Shown in pieces: positions 35,036 to 47,155 of a stretch of DNA of 64,000 nt (position 1 is its first letter; each line of letters begins with the position of its first letter). Position numbers and translations under genes: made by a program. The stretch comes from Linnemannia elongata (lineage: Eukaryota > Mortierellomycota > Mortierellomycetes > Mortierellales > Mortierellaceae): positions 732,501 to 796,500 of the forward strand of contig JAXBDG010000012.1 in assembly GCA_036320915.1 (NCBI GenBank). The letters are read 5' to 3'. The notes beneath the pieces are model-generated. The model saw only the letters and a list, made by a program, of their open reading frames with translations, searched no databases and was not told where the DNA came from.

Positions 35036-35399
35036 CCCAACTAAAGTGTTCAGCATGAGTGATAATACTTTTTGTGATTTCGACTTTGTTTTTGAAATGC
35101 TCATCCTAACTCTTACGTTCATCCCCCAGATCTTTTTCGCCTGTATTTTATTTCTAACTTTTTGCTCTCACATCGCCATTAACGTTAGAGGAGACGATCA
35201 CGAACAAACGCGCTTTGAACATCTTGGCGTCAGTTTGATCACATAAATAAAATCAAGTTCATATATCGTTCGCTCTTTAATCCACCTTTCTTCACTTTTC
35301 TCTCTTTCATCATCTATTCTTTCTATCGCTCCTCCAATCACCTGTTAGACGCCACCGGCAGGACAAAACAATAATAAGAGAGGCAAACGAACTCCACTA

Positions 35400-36391
35400 G
35401 CAACTGTCGTCCATGATACCCAGCAACTCATTCAAGGACATTCCATCAGAGAAGTGGTCAACTCAGACAGGATCTCGCTCGGATCTACAATTAATATCAG
35501 GAACAGGAACAAGAGAACATTCTCCTCCAAAAATAAGTCCACTTAACAAGATCTCCCCCGAGGACAAAGGAAGCGCTCTTCCATCAATTCAACACAGGCC
35601 GACTGAAACCATGTACGATGGCCAACGGTTCATTCAAGAAACGGGAGGCGTGCAGGTGCATGTCGAGACGATCCGACGGAATCTGCGAGGCGAAAGAATC
35701 CGGGCACGCGTGCAACAAAGGAGGCTTGATCTCCAACCCAATCCATGTGTGGGATCGGCTTGCATTTGTCCGGTCACACATAGACTGGACAGTGGCTGAC
35801 TGGAAGCGAGTCATGCTCACTGATGAGGGCATGATCAGCTGCGTGGGCTCCTTTATCAGGAAGTACAGCGACCGAGAGCACAGCTGTCTGCAGCTTCATC
35901 AAATCTGCACATCGCTACAAGGTGGAAGAGGGAAAAATGCTGATCAGGGGATGCATTACTCTTTTTGAACCAGGAGACCTTTCCGGGTACATGGGTTGTT
36001 GGATTTGGAATTCTTCTTTACCATCGTCAACGATTATGTTCTAATCTCATACATTTGGCACGGCATGTATCCTGCGGAATCAAACCTTCAGAAAGACAAC
36101 TCTCAGGTTCATACTGTAAACGTCGTACAACAATGGCTTGCCGAGCAGTAGTTTACTGTTCTTGAGGGGCCAGCCAACTCTCCGGACCACAACATCGTCT
36201 AGCACGTCTGAGGCTCTATCAAGCATAAACTCGCCCAAGAGCTGGCGCCGAGAAGCATGAAAGATCTCTGGGAGCGCGTGCAGGATATTTGAGCAACTCT
36301 CCAGGAGGACTGCCTGTTTGACCTATGCTAGAACTTGCCCAGACGCATGAAGAAGGGGGTCCGAAACAGAAGATGGTACACCAAATATTAA
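35400..36391 (+). pseudogene. Dead Tc1/mariner transposase
   Basis: Fragments in shifting frames match Tc1-type transposases. A helix-turn-helix region (MYDGQRFIQETGGVQVH, ETIRRNLR) comes first, then HVWDRLAFVRSHIDWTVADW and VMLTDEG around the second acidic residue. Further on are QQWLAEQ, PANSPDHNIV (Asn-Pro-type third motif) and a C-terminal SMKDLWERVQDI and RWYTKY. In-frame stops interrupt the last third at several places (after QQWLAEQ, after NIV and others). I could not define terminal inverted repeats or TA duplications. Confidence 0.8.
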
Positions 36392-36815
36392 TCGGCCACG
36401 CCACAATTGATCAATAAGCATTAAGAAACCAGATGAATTTGATATCATATCCAGAACGGTTTAGAGTTTAACAGGGCGTCAAGAATGGGCATAAGGATGA
36501 TAGAGATCTGCGGGGTGAATGCAAGGAAGGAGATAAATAAGGTACAGGAGGGCAGAGTATTTAAATGTGTGAGGCCAGGTCAAAAAAGAAAAAAGAACAA
36601 AGGAAGAACAAGGAATACAGCTAATGAGCAAAAACGACTAACAGAAAAAAGTGTCATGGATATTATATCTTCTGCCACGATAAGTGTCGGGAATGAGGCG
36701 ATGATGGAAGAGAAGGGAAAAGAAGAGAGGAATGGCGAGAGAGGAATGAAATGATGGTGAAAATGAGGAATGCAACAAGGAGAATATTTTCCAGAGCCGT
36801 TAAGTAAGTGACATG

Positions 36816-38170
36816 AACGACAATATGGAGCGACACAATAACCAAACCTGAACTGCGGCCAAATTCTTATCTCGGTGTGGGATAATGAAAAGGAGAGAAC
36901 AATTTGTGGCAGCAATGTGAGGAACATAATGAGTTGCTCATGAATAAAAGCAACATCGTACCAAGTTGGTAGAACATATAAGGCACTAATACAGCTCTTT
37001 TTTTTACTGTGACATCCATACAGCTATGCCCAGGACATTCCCCTACCTGTATCTTACCCGTTGTCCAACAAAGCCCGGGGTATTTACGCCACTTGCGGGA
37101 AAACATCACACCTCACAAAAGCAAGTCGCCAATATCCCTCCAACACAGTTCACAATATATCAGTTGCTTGGCGGCCATTCACACAGGATCTCATTTGCGG
37201 ACCAAAATTTGACGAGAAAGAGATGCGCCATAACTTCCAAGCAATAACAGAGGGACCACACTGCTACGCTTTGGTATGGATACAAGTACGCTCATCCGGC
37301 TCAAAGACCAACCCAGTCTTCTCGATATGTTACAGCAAGGGACAAATCATCCTCCCTCACATCACGCCTTACGACAAAATTATGGATCTGTTGCGACGCA
37401 AAACATTCTGTCGCAAAATCAGAAATACAACTCAGCAATGGCGTTTGCCTCTACGATGCAGTCTGGACCAAACTCTTGCCAACACTAAGAAGGGCGCATT
37501 CACCTTTCGCACGAGCGGACAAATTATAGCACACTAGACGACAATGGCCTCCCACAACATATCATTAAACTAAATGTCGGTCAGCCAATCATCCTTTTAC
37601 GCAATTTTTCAACGAGAAGAGGAATGTGCAATGTTACACGACTACAAGTATCAAAACTGGACGAATACATCATAGAAGCAAAGATCGTTACAGTATCATT
37701 CAACTTCGTTCTCATCACACGAAAGCCACTCTCCTCAAAGACGACGGCACCACACTAATTAAATTCACACGCTTGCAACTTCTAATCCCCGACCTGCTTT
37801 CGCACTTACCATCAACAAGGCGCAATGAAAATCAATAACAACAACAGGTGTCTATCTACACCAAGCTGGGTTTTCATATGGGCAACTTTATGTTGCACTA
37901 TCATGTTCAGACCTTGACAACAAATCCTTAGCCTTAACGCTCTAACAATTCTTCGACCTTCAAACACGCCAACAACACCCTTTACGACAGCCAAAGGAAA
38001 TTACACCAGAAACATAGTTTTCAAGGTAGCACTTTAACCAGCACCCACTCAATCGAACGATCATACAGCAAACCGTTCATTGTTTACTTTGTACAGTACA
38101 CTTCCAGGAATAAATGGACACAATAATGCAACCCCCCAGGAAGAGAACAATTCAAGTGGCAACGCCCTAG
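36816..38170 (+). mobile_element. Helitron relic H, copy 1 (internally deleted RepHel)
   Basis: This is one of three copies of about 1.35 kb (others at 39633-40981, minus, and 48481-49828, plus). Each ends exactly at CAACGCCCTAG followed by T; sequences diverge immediately after. Coding remnants join the Helitron N-terminal signature KYNSAMAFAS (about 37425) directly to the helicase C-terminus: GQPIILLRNFSTRRG, MCNGTRL, then RPAFALTINKAQ and GQLYVALS in other frames (to about 37920). The middle of the protein is missing and frameshifts are present, so it is not functional. This copy has no insertion near its 5' side, unlike the palindrome copies. Confidence 0.75.
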
Positions 38171-38427
38171 TTACGATAAATGCGTAAAAGCATTGGCGAG
38201 ACCGCCATTGATCCATTCGATTTATTAACGGCTTAGAAGCCGAAAAGTTATAACTGACTTTAGGGGCACGTTAAAAAGCCGCTAATTGACTAAGTGCAAT
38301 AGCTTAAGGATGTTTTGATAAGGATGTGGGTGCTTAAGGACTAGCGGAAAGGAATAGGAAGGTAAAAGTCGTTTTCTTAAGGATAACTACAACTGACTAT
38401 TTAACTATGGAGAGGAAAGTGGCTGAA

Positions 38428-39243
38428 CTATACTCTTTCATCAATCTCTTTAGTCACGCTCTCGGAAATAGCCCTGTTAACGTCTGCCTGCCCTACAGTG
38501 TGGTTGTACCCCTTCTTCAACAGCACATTGCGATGTAGCTCCCTCATAGTCTCGCCACATTTGACAAGCACGGTAGCCATCATATATTTAGGGGCTATCA
38601 AGACATCCTTCGACTCGTTTGGTGCTAGGCTCAGCATGGTCTCAATCTCCTTTGTTCGAACCAGTTCGTTCGCGACACCCATTCTCATTTCCACCCTGCC
38701 TGTACCTACATTGACACCGGCCCCTCCATTACTTATAGCCGAAATGAGGTCTTGGGTATACATGATGTAGATCAGCGTATCCGACTCATTCTTGAATCTG
38801 ATCACATCACCGTCAGGTCGAAATATTCTGGTAAATGGGTGTCTTGGTATAGACGAGGAACGGTCAACGATAGAGACTGGAGCTGGATGAGAGACTGGGG
38901 CTGGAAGAAAGACTGGAGCTGGGTCAGGTGCTATGGTAGTCTGCGAGTTCTGCTTGTAATCACGCCGTTCTGAGGAAATAGCTGCTATTAGCTCATCGTA
39001 TTCCTCGAACTCAAGGCGTGGGACGACCATATCCGTTGCGTCACACTCTCCTTCTGCTGGCGACAGTTTCCGCGGCAGCAGGTATTCCTCCCGAAGGCCG
39101 GTTGGGAAACCGGCGAATGATTGCACGCGTCTCAAACGTCCTTCTTGAAAGGCGTGCTGTGGCTCATTGTCCGCAGTAGCTTCATTGGAGGCTGCGTGGT
39201 CAGTGTAAATGTTGAAAATTGAATATGTTTTAGTGGATGCCAT
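38428..39243 (-). CDS. 271-aa hypothetical protein between inverted Helitron relics
   Basis: The open frame starts at the ATG at 39243 (MASTKTYSIFNIYTDH); upstream in-frame codons to 39513 look non-coding. No known family is recognised. The middle is Pro/Ala-rich with PAPVxxPAPVS repeats, then PFTRIFRPDGDVIRFKN and a folded-looking C-terminal half (DTLIYIMYTQDLISAISNG; VKCGETMRELHRNVLLKKG) rich in alternating hydrophobics and charged residues. It is the only intact frame in the unique 1.46 kb between copies of relic H in opposite orientation. It could be a captured host gene or an ordinary single-exon gene flanked by insertions. Confidence 0.6.
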   Translation of the reverse strand: MASTKTYSIFNIYTDHAASNEATADNEPQHAFQEGRLRRVQSFAGFPTGLREEYLLPRKLSPAEGECDATDMVVPRLEFEEYDELIAAISSERRDYKQNSQTTIAPDPAPVFLPAPVSHPAPVSIVDRSSSIPRHPFTRIFRPDGDVIRFKNESDTLIYIMYTQDLISAISNGGAGVNVGTGRVEMRMGVANELVRTKEIETMLSLAPNESKDVLIAPKYMMATVLVKCGETMRELHRNVLLKKGYNHTVGQADVNRAISESVTKEIDERV

Positions 39244-39632
39244 TGTGCTTAAGGCTGGTTCTGGACAGGGAATACACAGTGAGGTCCTACAGCATTCTGA
39301 TATATACATACACTGCTGGTCAGCGGCCTGGCTGTTCACTGGCTGCGGGTGGTGATCTAGAGGGGTAGGAAACCTAGCCAATAACCCCTGTCCCTTCAAC
39401 CAAGCCAAAGACCCATGTCCCTCCATGGAGGGTTTGAGAACGGCGTCCAAAGACTCGCCAATCAATAATGTGCCAAACCAGTCCAAGTATGAGGATGGTG
39501 GCACAACAGTCATGTTGGTCGAACTAGGAGAGCCAACCCGCAGTGAAGAAGAGGCTCATACCAAAAAGCATAAAGACCGCTCATTAGAATCGACTGCAAC
39601 TCATGCAGCATATAACTCATCTATTCTACATA

Positions 39633-40981
39633 CTAGGGCGTTGCCACTTGAATTGTTCTCTTCGTGGGGGGTTGTATTGTTGCGTCCATTTATTCCTGGA
39701 AGTGTACTGTACAAAGTAAACAATGAACGGTTTGCTGTATGATCGTTCGAATGAGTTGGCGCTGGTTAAAGTGCTGCCTTGAAAACTATGTTTCTGCTGT
39801 AATTTCCTTTGGCTGTCGTAAAGGGTGTTGTTTGCGTGTTCGAAAGTCGAAGAATTGTTAGAGCGTTAAGGTTAAGGATTTGTTGTCAAGGTTTGAACAT
39901 CTTGATAGTGCATTATAAAGTTGCCCATATGAACACGCAGCTTGGTGTAGATAAACACCTGTTGTTGTTATTGATTTTCATTGCGCCTTGTTGATGGTAA
40001 GTGCGAAAGCAGGTCGGGAATTAGAAGTTGCAAGCGTGTGAATTTAATTAGTGTGGTGCCGTCGTCTTTTGGGGAGAGTGGATTTAGTGTGATGAGAACG
40101 ACGTTGAATGATACTGTAACGATCTTTGCTTCTATGATGTATTCGTCCAGTTTTGATACTTGTAGTCGTGTAACATTGCACATTCCTCTTCTCGTTGAAA
40201 CATTGCGTAAAATGATGATTGGCTGACTGACGTTTAGTGTAATGATATGTTGTGGGAGGCCATCGTCGTCTAGTGTTCTATAATTTGTCCGCTAGTGCGA
40301 AACGTGAATGCGCCCTTCTTAGTGTTGGCAAGAGTGTGGTCCAGACTGCATCGTAGAGGCAAACGCCATTGCTGAGTTGTATTTTCTGATTTCGCGACAG
40401 AATGTTTTGCGTCGCAACAGATCCATAATTTTGTCGTAAGGCATGATGTGAGGGAGGATGATTTGTCCCTTGCTGTAACATATCGAAAAGACTGGGTTAG
40501 TCTTTGAGCCGGATGAGCGTTCTTGTATCCATACCAAAGCGTAGCAGTGTGGCCTCTCTGTTATTGCCTGGAAGTTATGGCGCATCTCTTTCTCGTCAAA
40601 GTTTGGTCCGCAAATGAGATCTTGTGTGAATGGCCGCCAAGCGACTGATACATCGTGAATTGTGTTGGAGGGATACTGGCGACTTGCTTTTGTGAGGTGT
40701 GATGTTTTCCCGCAGGTGGCGTAAATTTCCCGGGCTTTGTTGGACAACGGGTAAGGTACAGGTAGGGGAATGTCCTGGGCATAGCTGTATGGATGTCACA
40801 GTAAAAAAAAGAGCTGTATTATTGCCTTGTATTCTACCAACTTGGCATGATATTGCTTCATGAGCAACTCATTGTGTTCCTCACATTGCTGACACAAACT
40901 GTTCTCTCCTTTTCATTATCCCACACCGAGATAAGAATTTGGGCACATTTCAGGTTTGGTTATTGTGTTGCTCTATACTAT
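39633..40981 (-). pseudogene. Helitron relic H, copy 2 (left arm of the palindrome)
   Basis: This is an inverted copy of 36816-38170 ending at CTAG (39636-39633 on the minus strand). RepHel remnants are readable on the minus strand: KYNSAMAFAS (about 40370) and the helicase C-terminal part (about 40230 to 39890). Homology to copy 1 continues past the junction with another Helitron's 3' end at 40982, so that element appears to have inserted into an H copy. Confidence 0.72.
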
Positions 40982-41012
40982 CTAGTGCCCGTGGCTTCGC
41001 TCGCGGAGGGAG
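40978..41012 (-). other. Helitron 3' terminus (hairpin and CTAG), left palindrome arm
   Basis: On the minus strand: stem CCGCGAGCG...CCACGGG, then GGGCACTAG and ATAG, followed by T. It matches the termini at 48480, 50996 and 52644. It marks the 3' end of a minus-strand Helitron whose body is the palindrome arm toward the centre. Confidence 0.75.
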
Positions 41013-42309
41013 GTGAAAAAAAATAAATATTCCTGTATTTTCTCTGATTTCGATCCCCTTTTCAGGCACCTTACACACACTGTGTGCCCTCATCTTTGCT
41101 TTGACCTTTCTATGCCTGTGCTGCATGCCTACGTTCTCTAGGCGTATATGAATAAGAGGGATGTTTTTTTTGGGCTTTTCCTTCTTTCCTTGGCTCTTAT
41201 ACCTCTTCTCCCCTTCCCTGACTTTGTTATTTTTTTGCCTTCACTTCAGCTCCTCTTCGGTTCCTCTTCAGATTTCACTTTCTTCTTCCTTTTCTTCTCT
41301 ACCCCTTCTACTCCCCTTCTATACCATTTAACCGGTTTCCTTTCTCTCTCGTCTGCTTCCATGTTGTGAGCGTCTGCGCCATCATTCACAGCATAGTAGC
41401 ATTTAGGGAACGGATTGGTTGTGCTGAATTGAAGCGTTGATCCGTGCAATTGTCGCCTGTTTTGCCGTTGGCGGTTTGATAATGCTGTTTGTTTTCCTTT
41501 ATTTTAGGGACAGAGATGACCTTTCCCGCGAATCTTAAAGCATTTGGTGAGAGGAGGAGAAAAGCAGAAGGAAGAGGAAGAGGTGACGCTCTGTTTGGGA
41601 TAGAGTGGATGAGAAGGTGGCTTTCTGAGTAGACCATTGCCTTGTCGAGTTGGTGGTTTTGGATTGCCTCAATTTTGCAGATCAGAGGCATATGACCGCC
41701 ATCAGCTCCCAAGATCTCGCCGCCATGTCTGCTCTACAGCATCGTGGACATCATCCAAAAGCGCACCCAGGGGCATTTGTTTGATAGTACGACATTTTTT
41801 ACACGGTTGGTGCACAATATGGCTCTAGCACGCCGTTTTTTACACGGGTGGTGCACAACATGGCTCTAGCACACTATTTTAGGTCTTGCTTTTTTTTTTT
41901 TTTTTTGCACTGCAATCTTGTCAACTTTGATTCTAACAGCTACTGGTGGGCGGAGGAAGAGAGAGATGGACGCATATTCGAGTGATATGCTGTATTGAAG
42001 GAGGGGGAGTCGGATACAAAGGTAGATAAAAGCCTTTTTTTATATATCCACAGGTGAGTTTTCTTCTTTTTCCCGCTGATAGTCAGTTTGATACCTTGCT
42101 TTCATACGGTGTAATAATTCGACATCTACGCTGCTGTGATGAGAATTTTTTGTAACGTTGTGCTTTACTTTGACACCACGTCCAATGAAGGACAGTTACA
42201 GCACAGTGCAGTGATAGAGAACACAATGCAATAGACCATAGAAAAGCAAGCGAATTTATTCAATACCCTTCTGTGTCGCGTTCTAAAACTTTCGTCATTA
42301 TATAAAAGT

Positions 42310-42475
42310 CTACGTAGAGTTACCCGTGCGTGAAGACAGATATATACAGGCTGTCGTTGTTTGGCCTTGTGACATTAATAGTAAGGACAACTGCCTGTCG
42401 ATGGGAAATTGAAGTGGATTGAACTTGATGGGTGTTGTAACGTCGTCATTTGTCGTAGGAAGAATGCGGGGATTG
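42310..42475 (-). pseudogene. Fragment of a Helitron helicase C-terminus (left arm)
   Basis: On the minus strand the frame reads NDDVTTPIKF, then LQFPI, as in the region around helicase motif VI of RepHel proteins. The mirror copy at about 47000-47150 is better preserved. There is no intact frame. Confidence 0.6.
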
Positions 42476-43578
42476 CGGAATGAATGATCCATGATTTTTG
42501 CAGAAGGGCGCCATTGAAAAATCTTCTCTACTCAGTAACACTTTGTCTTTGGCAAGGACAAAGGGCTGCTTTAAGTACATGCAGCGCAGCCAGTTTCCAT
42601 GTCTTTGCAGCCCTCTCTCTCGGTCTCATGATAGACAGTGTCAGGCATAAGGTGAGATCGGCGTGTCGTTGTGAAATAAGAAAGAGATCCGTATCAAATC
42701 TAAAATGATTCCTTTTGTTATAGATGTCGTTGTCTTGGCAATGAAAGAGGGTAGCAGTTACTCTCCGCAGCTGACATCGGAGTGTGAAAACAAACGAAAA
42801 ACGAAAAAGTGTTTGTGCTACCAAAGGAAAGGAGGGATGGAGAGAAGGAGAGAAAGGAGGAGACAGAGGCAAGCAAAGAAAAGGATGGTGCTACGTAAAA
42901 GAATGAGAAACGAAATAGAGACGACGATGCTCATCGAACGTTACTCTGAAATGGCCTCTTCATTGTGCCTATTGCTGCGTCAATTTACAAAATAGGCTGT
43001 ACTATAAGGCCGGAACAGTGCTCAAAGTAGACAACTGCCCATATTTTTTTTTTCTTTGAGAAAATGGCGTTGTCCACGGCGCGTTCCATCTTTTTTTGAA
43101 TGAAAAATGAAGGAGGGTACAAAAAAGGTACTATGCCCTTGAAAGGTCGACATGGTAACGCTACTTTTTTTTTCTCGTCCTTTCCTCGCGTCTATTCATC
43201 ACCCTTACCTTTGTTAACTTTTCATTCATCTGAGTCATTCCTACAAAAAAAAAATTGGTCAACTGCGATCACTCCCAGTAGGGTCAGAATGTATGAAGGA
43301 GATGTGGAAAGAAAGAGAGAACATAGGTGTGGTGACAGAGAAGTCGAGGAGGCAGACAAATAGTACCAATTATCACAGTGCATGTAAGGGACAAACCTTT
43401 TTTTGAATGGCAGTGCATGATTCAAATGGGATGCCTCATAGAGTGCCGATCAATATGCGATCAAGCCATCCGGCCAAGTACAGTACCCATAGACATAAAC
43501 ATATTCACTTCTGTTGACGAACACAATAACAAAGGAACGCCCAACAAATCGATCTTATCAATCTATATGTAGTTACCT

Positions 43579-43680
43579 CTACCATTCACCAAAGTACAGA
43601 AATGCGCCTTCAGGATTCGAAACAAATGACATGTGCAGTTGCCCGTGGCCTGTGTACTTTAGAGAAACGACTTGGAAGTT
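43579..43680 (-). pseudogene. Second helicase C-terminal fragment (left arm)
   Basis: A minus-strand peptide YTGHGQLHMSFVSNPEGAF resembles the HGQLYVALSRVTN segment at the very end of RepHel helicases. The mirror copy lies at about 45785-45880. Confidence 0.55.
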
Positions 43681-44288
43681 TTTTAGGGAAAGAAGAAAAA
43701 AAAAAACTACATAAAAGAGGAAGAGCAAAGGGGTAAGGATAATATTAGAGAAATTAAAGAAGAGAATAAAATGAATTGAGGGAGTGATGAGGAGGGAAAA
43801 CAAAAGAAACAGTTGAATAAGAGAAGCAATGAAGGTGACAATGCCACCGCTTGGGTCAAAGGATATCATAGAAAAACAACGTCCTTGTCCATCTCCATCT
43901 GCACCAATGTACAGGGGATGTCGAAGAAAAAGGCAGATCAAAAAGAGAATGTAACGGAAGGAAATAAGTGCATAAGGGAATGAGAAACAGAGATGAAGCC
44001 AGCCAAAATGAAGTCGACATCTACCTCGACCACGTTTCGTTTTCTCGCTCTTGCCACCGCAGATCACATCCTAACGAATCATTGCAGGAGGATACTAACC
44101 ATGAGCCCAAGGCCTGCGGAAATCAAACACGTAAAAGCAGCACTACACAAACCAAAAAGAACAAAGAGACGAAATATAAAGAAAATAATGGAAGACAGAG
44201 CAAACAATGCATAGTCAGACACGCAATCGAAATAACTCATAGCACACACCACACACCGCATTGAACACAGAGAAAGACTTGGACTTAC

Positions 44289-44377
44289 TCGTGGTACAAC
44301 CCAGGTATGACACGGCTAACATCATCAGTAGACAAAGGCGCTATGGTAAAAAGATCCACAGAGCTGCCCATATCCAT
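44289..44377 (-). other. Putative short exon conserved in both palindrome arms
   Basis: A 30-codon frame starting MDMGSSVDLFTIAPLS and ending at a consensus GTAAGT donor. The mirror copy at 45055-45143 (+) differs by one residue (R to C). Downstream exons are not clear. It may be the first exon of a gene carried by the duplicated element. Confidence 0.35.
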
Positions 44378-44599
44378 AGAAAATTTAGGGGATAATAGAG
44401 AAAATAGTATGATGATGCAGAAATCGTGGGAAGATAGAAAGGTATTTGTGATCTGTGCAAGGGTAACTGTGGAGGGAAGAAAGGGGATAAAGAGGTGCAA
44501 CAAAAAGAGGAAAGAAAGAAAACAGTGCGTGATAGATACCCTGCAGCACCAAGCAGCAACGAAGGAGAAAGGATGTCAGAGAAAATAAGAATCAGAAAC

Positions 44600-44641
<42 letters not shown>

Positions 44642-45054
44642 CATAGGAAAAAATGAGACACTCTCGGAGAATGATTCAAAGTGCGTAAATCACGTTGCAG
44701 GGGCAAACTCGCTTATTCCTATAGTATATGTAGAATACTATAGGAATAAGCGAGTTTGCCCCTGCAACGTGATTTACGCACTTTGAATCATTCTCCGAGA
44801 GTGTTTCATTTTTTCCTATGTGATTTTTTTTTTTGTTTCTGATTCTTATTCTCTCTGACATCCTTTCTCCTTCGTTGCTGCTTGGTGCTGTAGGGTTTCT
44901 ATCACGCACTGTTTGCTTTCTTTCCTCTTTTGTTGTACCTCTTTCTCCCCTTTCTCCCCTCCACATTTAACTTTGCACAGATCACAAATACCTTTCTCTC
45001 TTCCCACGATTTCTGCATCACCATACTGCTTTCTCTTCATCACCTACATTTTCT

Positions 45055-45143
45055 ATGGATATGGGCAGCTCTGTTGATCTTTTTACTATAGCGCCTTTGT
45101 CTACCGATGATGTTAGCTGTGTCATACCTGGGTTGTACCACGA
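45055..45143 (+). other. Putative short exon, right-arm copy
   Basis: This is the mirror of the left-arm exon: MDMGSSVDLFTIAPLS, with the frame ending at a GTAAGT donor. A possible acceptor lies near 45320 (TTTCCGCAG), but I cannot carry an open frame further with confidence. Confidence 0.35.
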
Positions 45144-45784
45144 GTAAGTCTAAGTCTTTCTCTGAGTCCAATGCAGTGCGGGGTGTGTGCTATAAGTTGT
45201 TTCGAATGTGTGTGTAACTATGCATTGTTTGCTCTGGCTTCCATTACTTTCTTCATATTTCGTTTCTTTGTTCTTTTTGGTTTATTTAGTGCTGCCTTTA
45301 CGCGTTTGATTTCCGCAGGCCTTGGGCTCATGGCGCCTGAGAGTCTGAGTCTGGGTCATGGTTAGTATCCTCCTGCAATGATTCTTTAGGATGTGATCTG
45401 CGGTGGCAAGAGCGAGAAAACGAAATGTTGTCGAGGTAGATGTCGACTTTATTTTGGCAGGCTTCATATCTGTTTCTGATTCCCTTATGCACTTATTTTC
45501 TTCAGTCACATTCTCATTGTGCTCTGATTTTCTTCTCGACATCCTCTGTAAATTGGTGCAGATGGAGATGGAGATGGACGTTGTTTTTCTATGATATCCT
45601 TTGACCCAAGTGGTGGCATTGTCACCTTCATTGCTTCTCTTATTCAACTGTTTCTTTTGTTTTCCCTCCTCATCACTCCCTCAATTCATTTTATTCTCTT
45701 CTTTAATTTCTCTAATATTATCCTTACCCCTTTGCTCTTCCTCTTTTATTTAGTTTGTTTTTTTTCTTCTTTCCCTAAAAAACT

Positions 45785-45885
45785 TCCAAGTCGTTTCTCT
45801 AAAGTACACAGGCCACGGGCAACTGTACATGTCATTTGTTTCGAATCCTGAAGGCGCATTTCTGTACTTTGGTAAATGGTAGAGG
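45785..45885 (+). pseudogene. Helicase C-terminal fragment (right arm)
   Basis: This is the mirror of 43579-43680, with HGQL-VSNPEGAF-like coding remains in broken frames. Confidence 0.55.
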
Positions 45886-46984
45886 TAACTACATATAGAT
45901 TGATAAGATCGATTTGTTGGGCGTTTCTTTGTTATTGTGTTCGTCAACAGAAGTGAATATGTTTATGTCTATGGGTATTGTACTTGGCCGGATGGCTTGA
46001 TCGCATATTGATCGGCACTCTATGAGGCATCCCATTTGAATCATGCACTGCCATTCAAAAAAAGGTTTGTCCCTTACATGCACTGTGATAATTGGTACTA
46101 TTTGTCTGCCTCCTCGACTTCTCTGTCACCACACCTATGTTCTCTCTTTCTTTCCACATCTCCTTCATACATTCTGACCCTACTGGGAGTGATCGCAGTT
46201 GACCAATTTTTTTTTTGTAGGAATGACTCAGATGAATGAAAAGTTAACAAAGGTAAGGGTGACGAATAGACGCGAGGAAAGGACGAGAAAAAAAAAGTAG
46301 CGTTACCATGTTGACCATTCAAGGGCATAGTACCTTTTTTGTACCCTCCTTCATTTTTCATTCAAAAAAAGATGGAACGCGCCGTGGACAACGCCATTTT
46401 CTCAAAGAAAAAAAAAAATATGGGCAGTTGTCTACTTTGAGCACTGTTCCGGCCTTATAGTACAGCCTATTTTGTAAATTGACGCAGCAATAGGCACAAT
46501 GAAGAGGCCATTTCAGAGTAACGTTCGATGAGCATCGTCGTCTCTATTTCGTTTCTCATTCTTTTACGTAGCACCATCCTTTTCTTTGCTTGCCTCTGTC
46601 TCCTCCTTTCTCTCCTTCTCTCCATCCCTCCTTTCCTTTGGTAGCACAAACACTTTTTCGTTTTTCGTTTGTTTTCACACTCCGATGTCAGCTGCGGAGA
46701 GTAACTGCTACCCTCTTTCATTGCCAAGACAACGACATCTATAACAAAAGGAATCATTTTAGATTTGATACGGATCTCTTTCTTATTTCACAAAGACACG
46801 CCGATCTCACCTTATGCCTGACACTGTCTATCATGAGACCGAGAGAAAGGGCTGCAAAGACATGAAAACTGGCTGCTCTGCATGTACTTAAAGCAGCCCT
46901 TTGTCCTTGCCAAAGACAAAGTGTTACTGAGTAGAGAAGATTTTTCAATGGCGCCCTTCTGCAAAAATCATGGATCATCCATTC

Positions 46985-47155
46985 CGCAATCCCCGCATTC
47001 TTCCTACGACAAATGACGACGGTACAACACCCATCAAGTTCACTCGACTTCAATTTCCCATCAGACAGGCAGTTGTCCTTACTATTAATGTCACAAGGCC
47101 AAACAACGACAGCCTGTATATATCTGTCTTCACGCACGGGTAACTCTACGTAGAC
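46985..47155 (+). pseudogene. Helitron helicase motif VI region fragment (right arm)
   Basis: The frame reads TNDDGTTPIKFTRLQFPIRQ and continues VVLTIN, then SLYISVFTHG and LYV. It aligns by eye with the RepHel segment from FKFQRLQFPVRPAFAMTIN to HGQLYVALS. The Lys-Ser-Gln core is lost and a stop precedes LYV. Confidence 0.62.
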
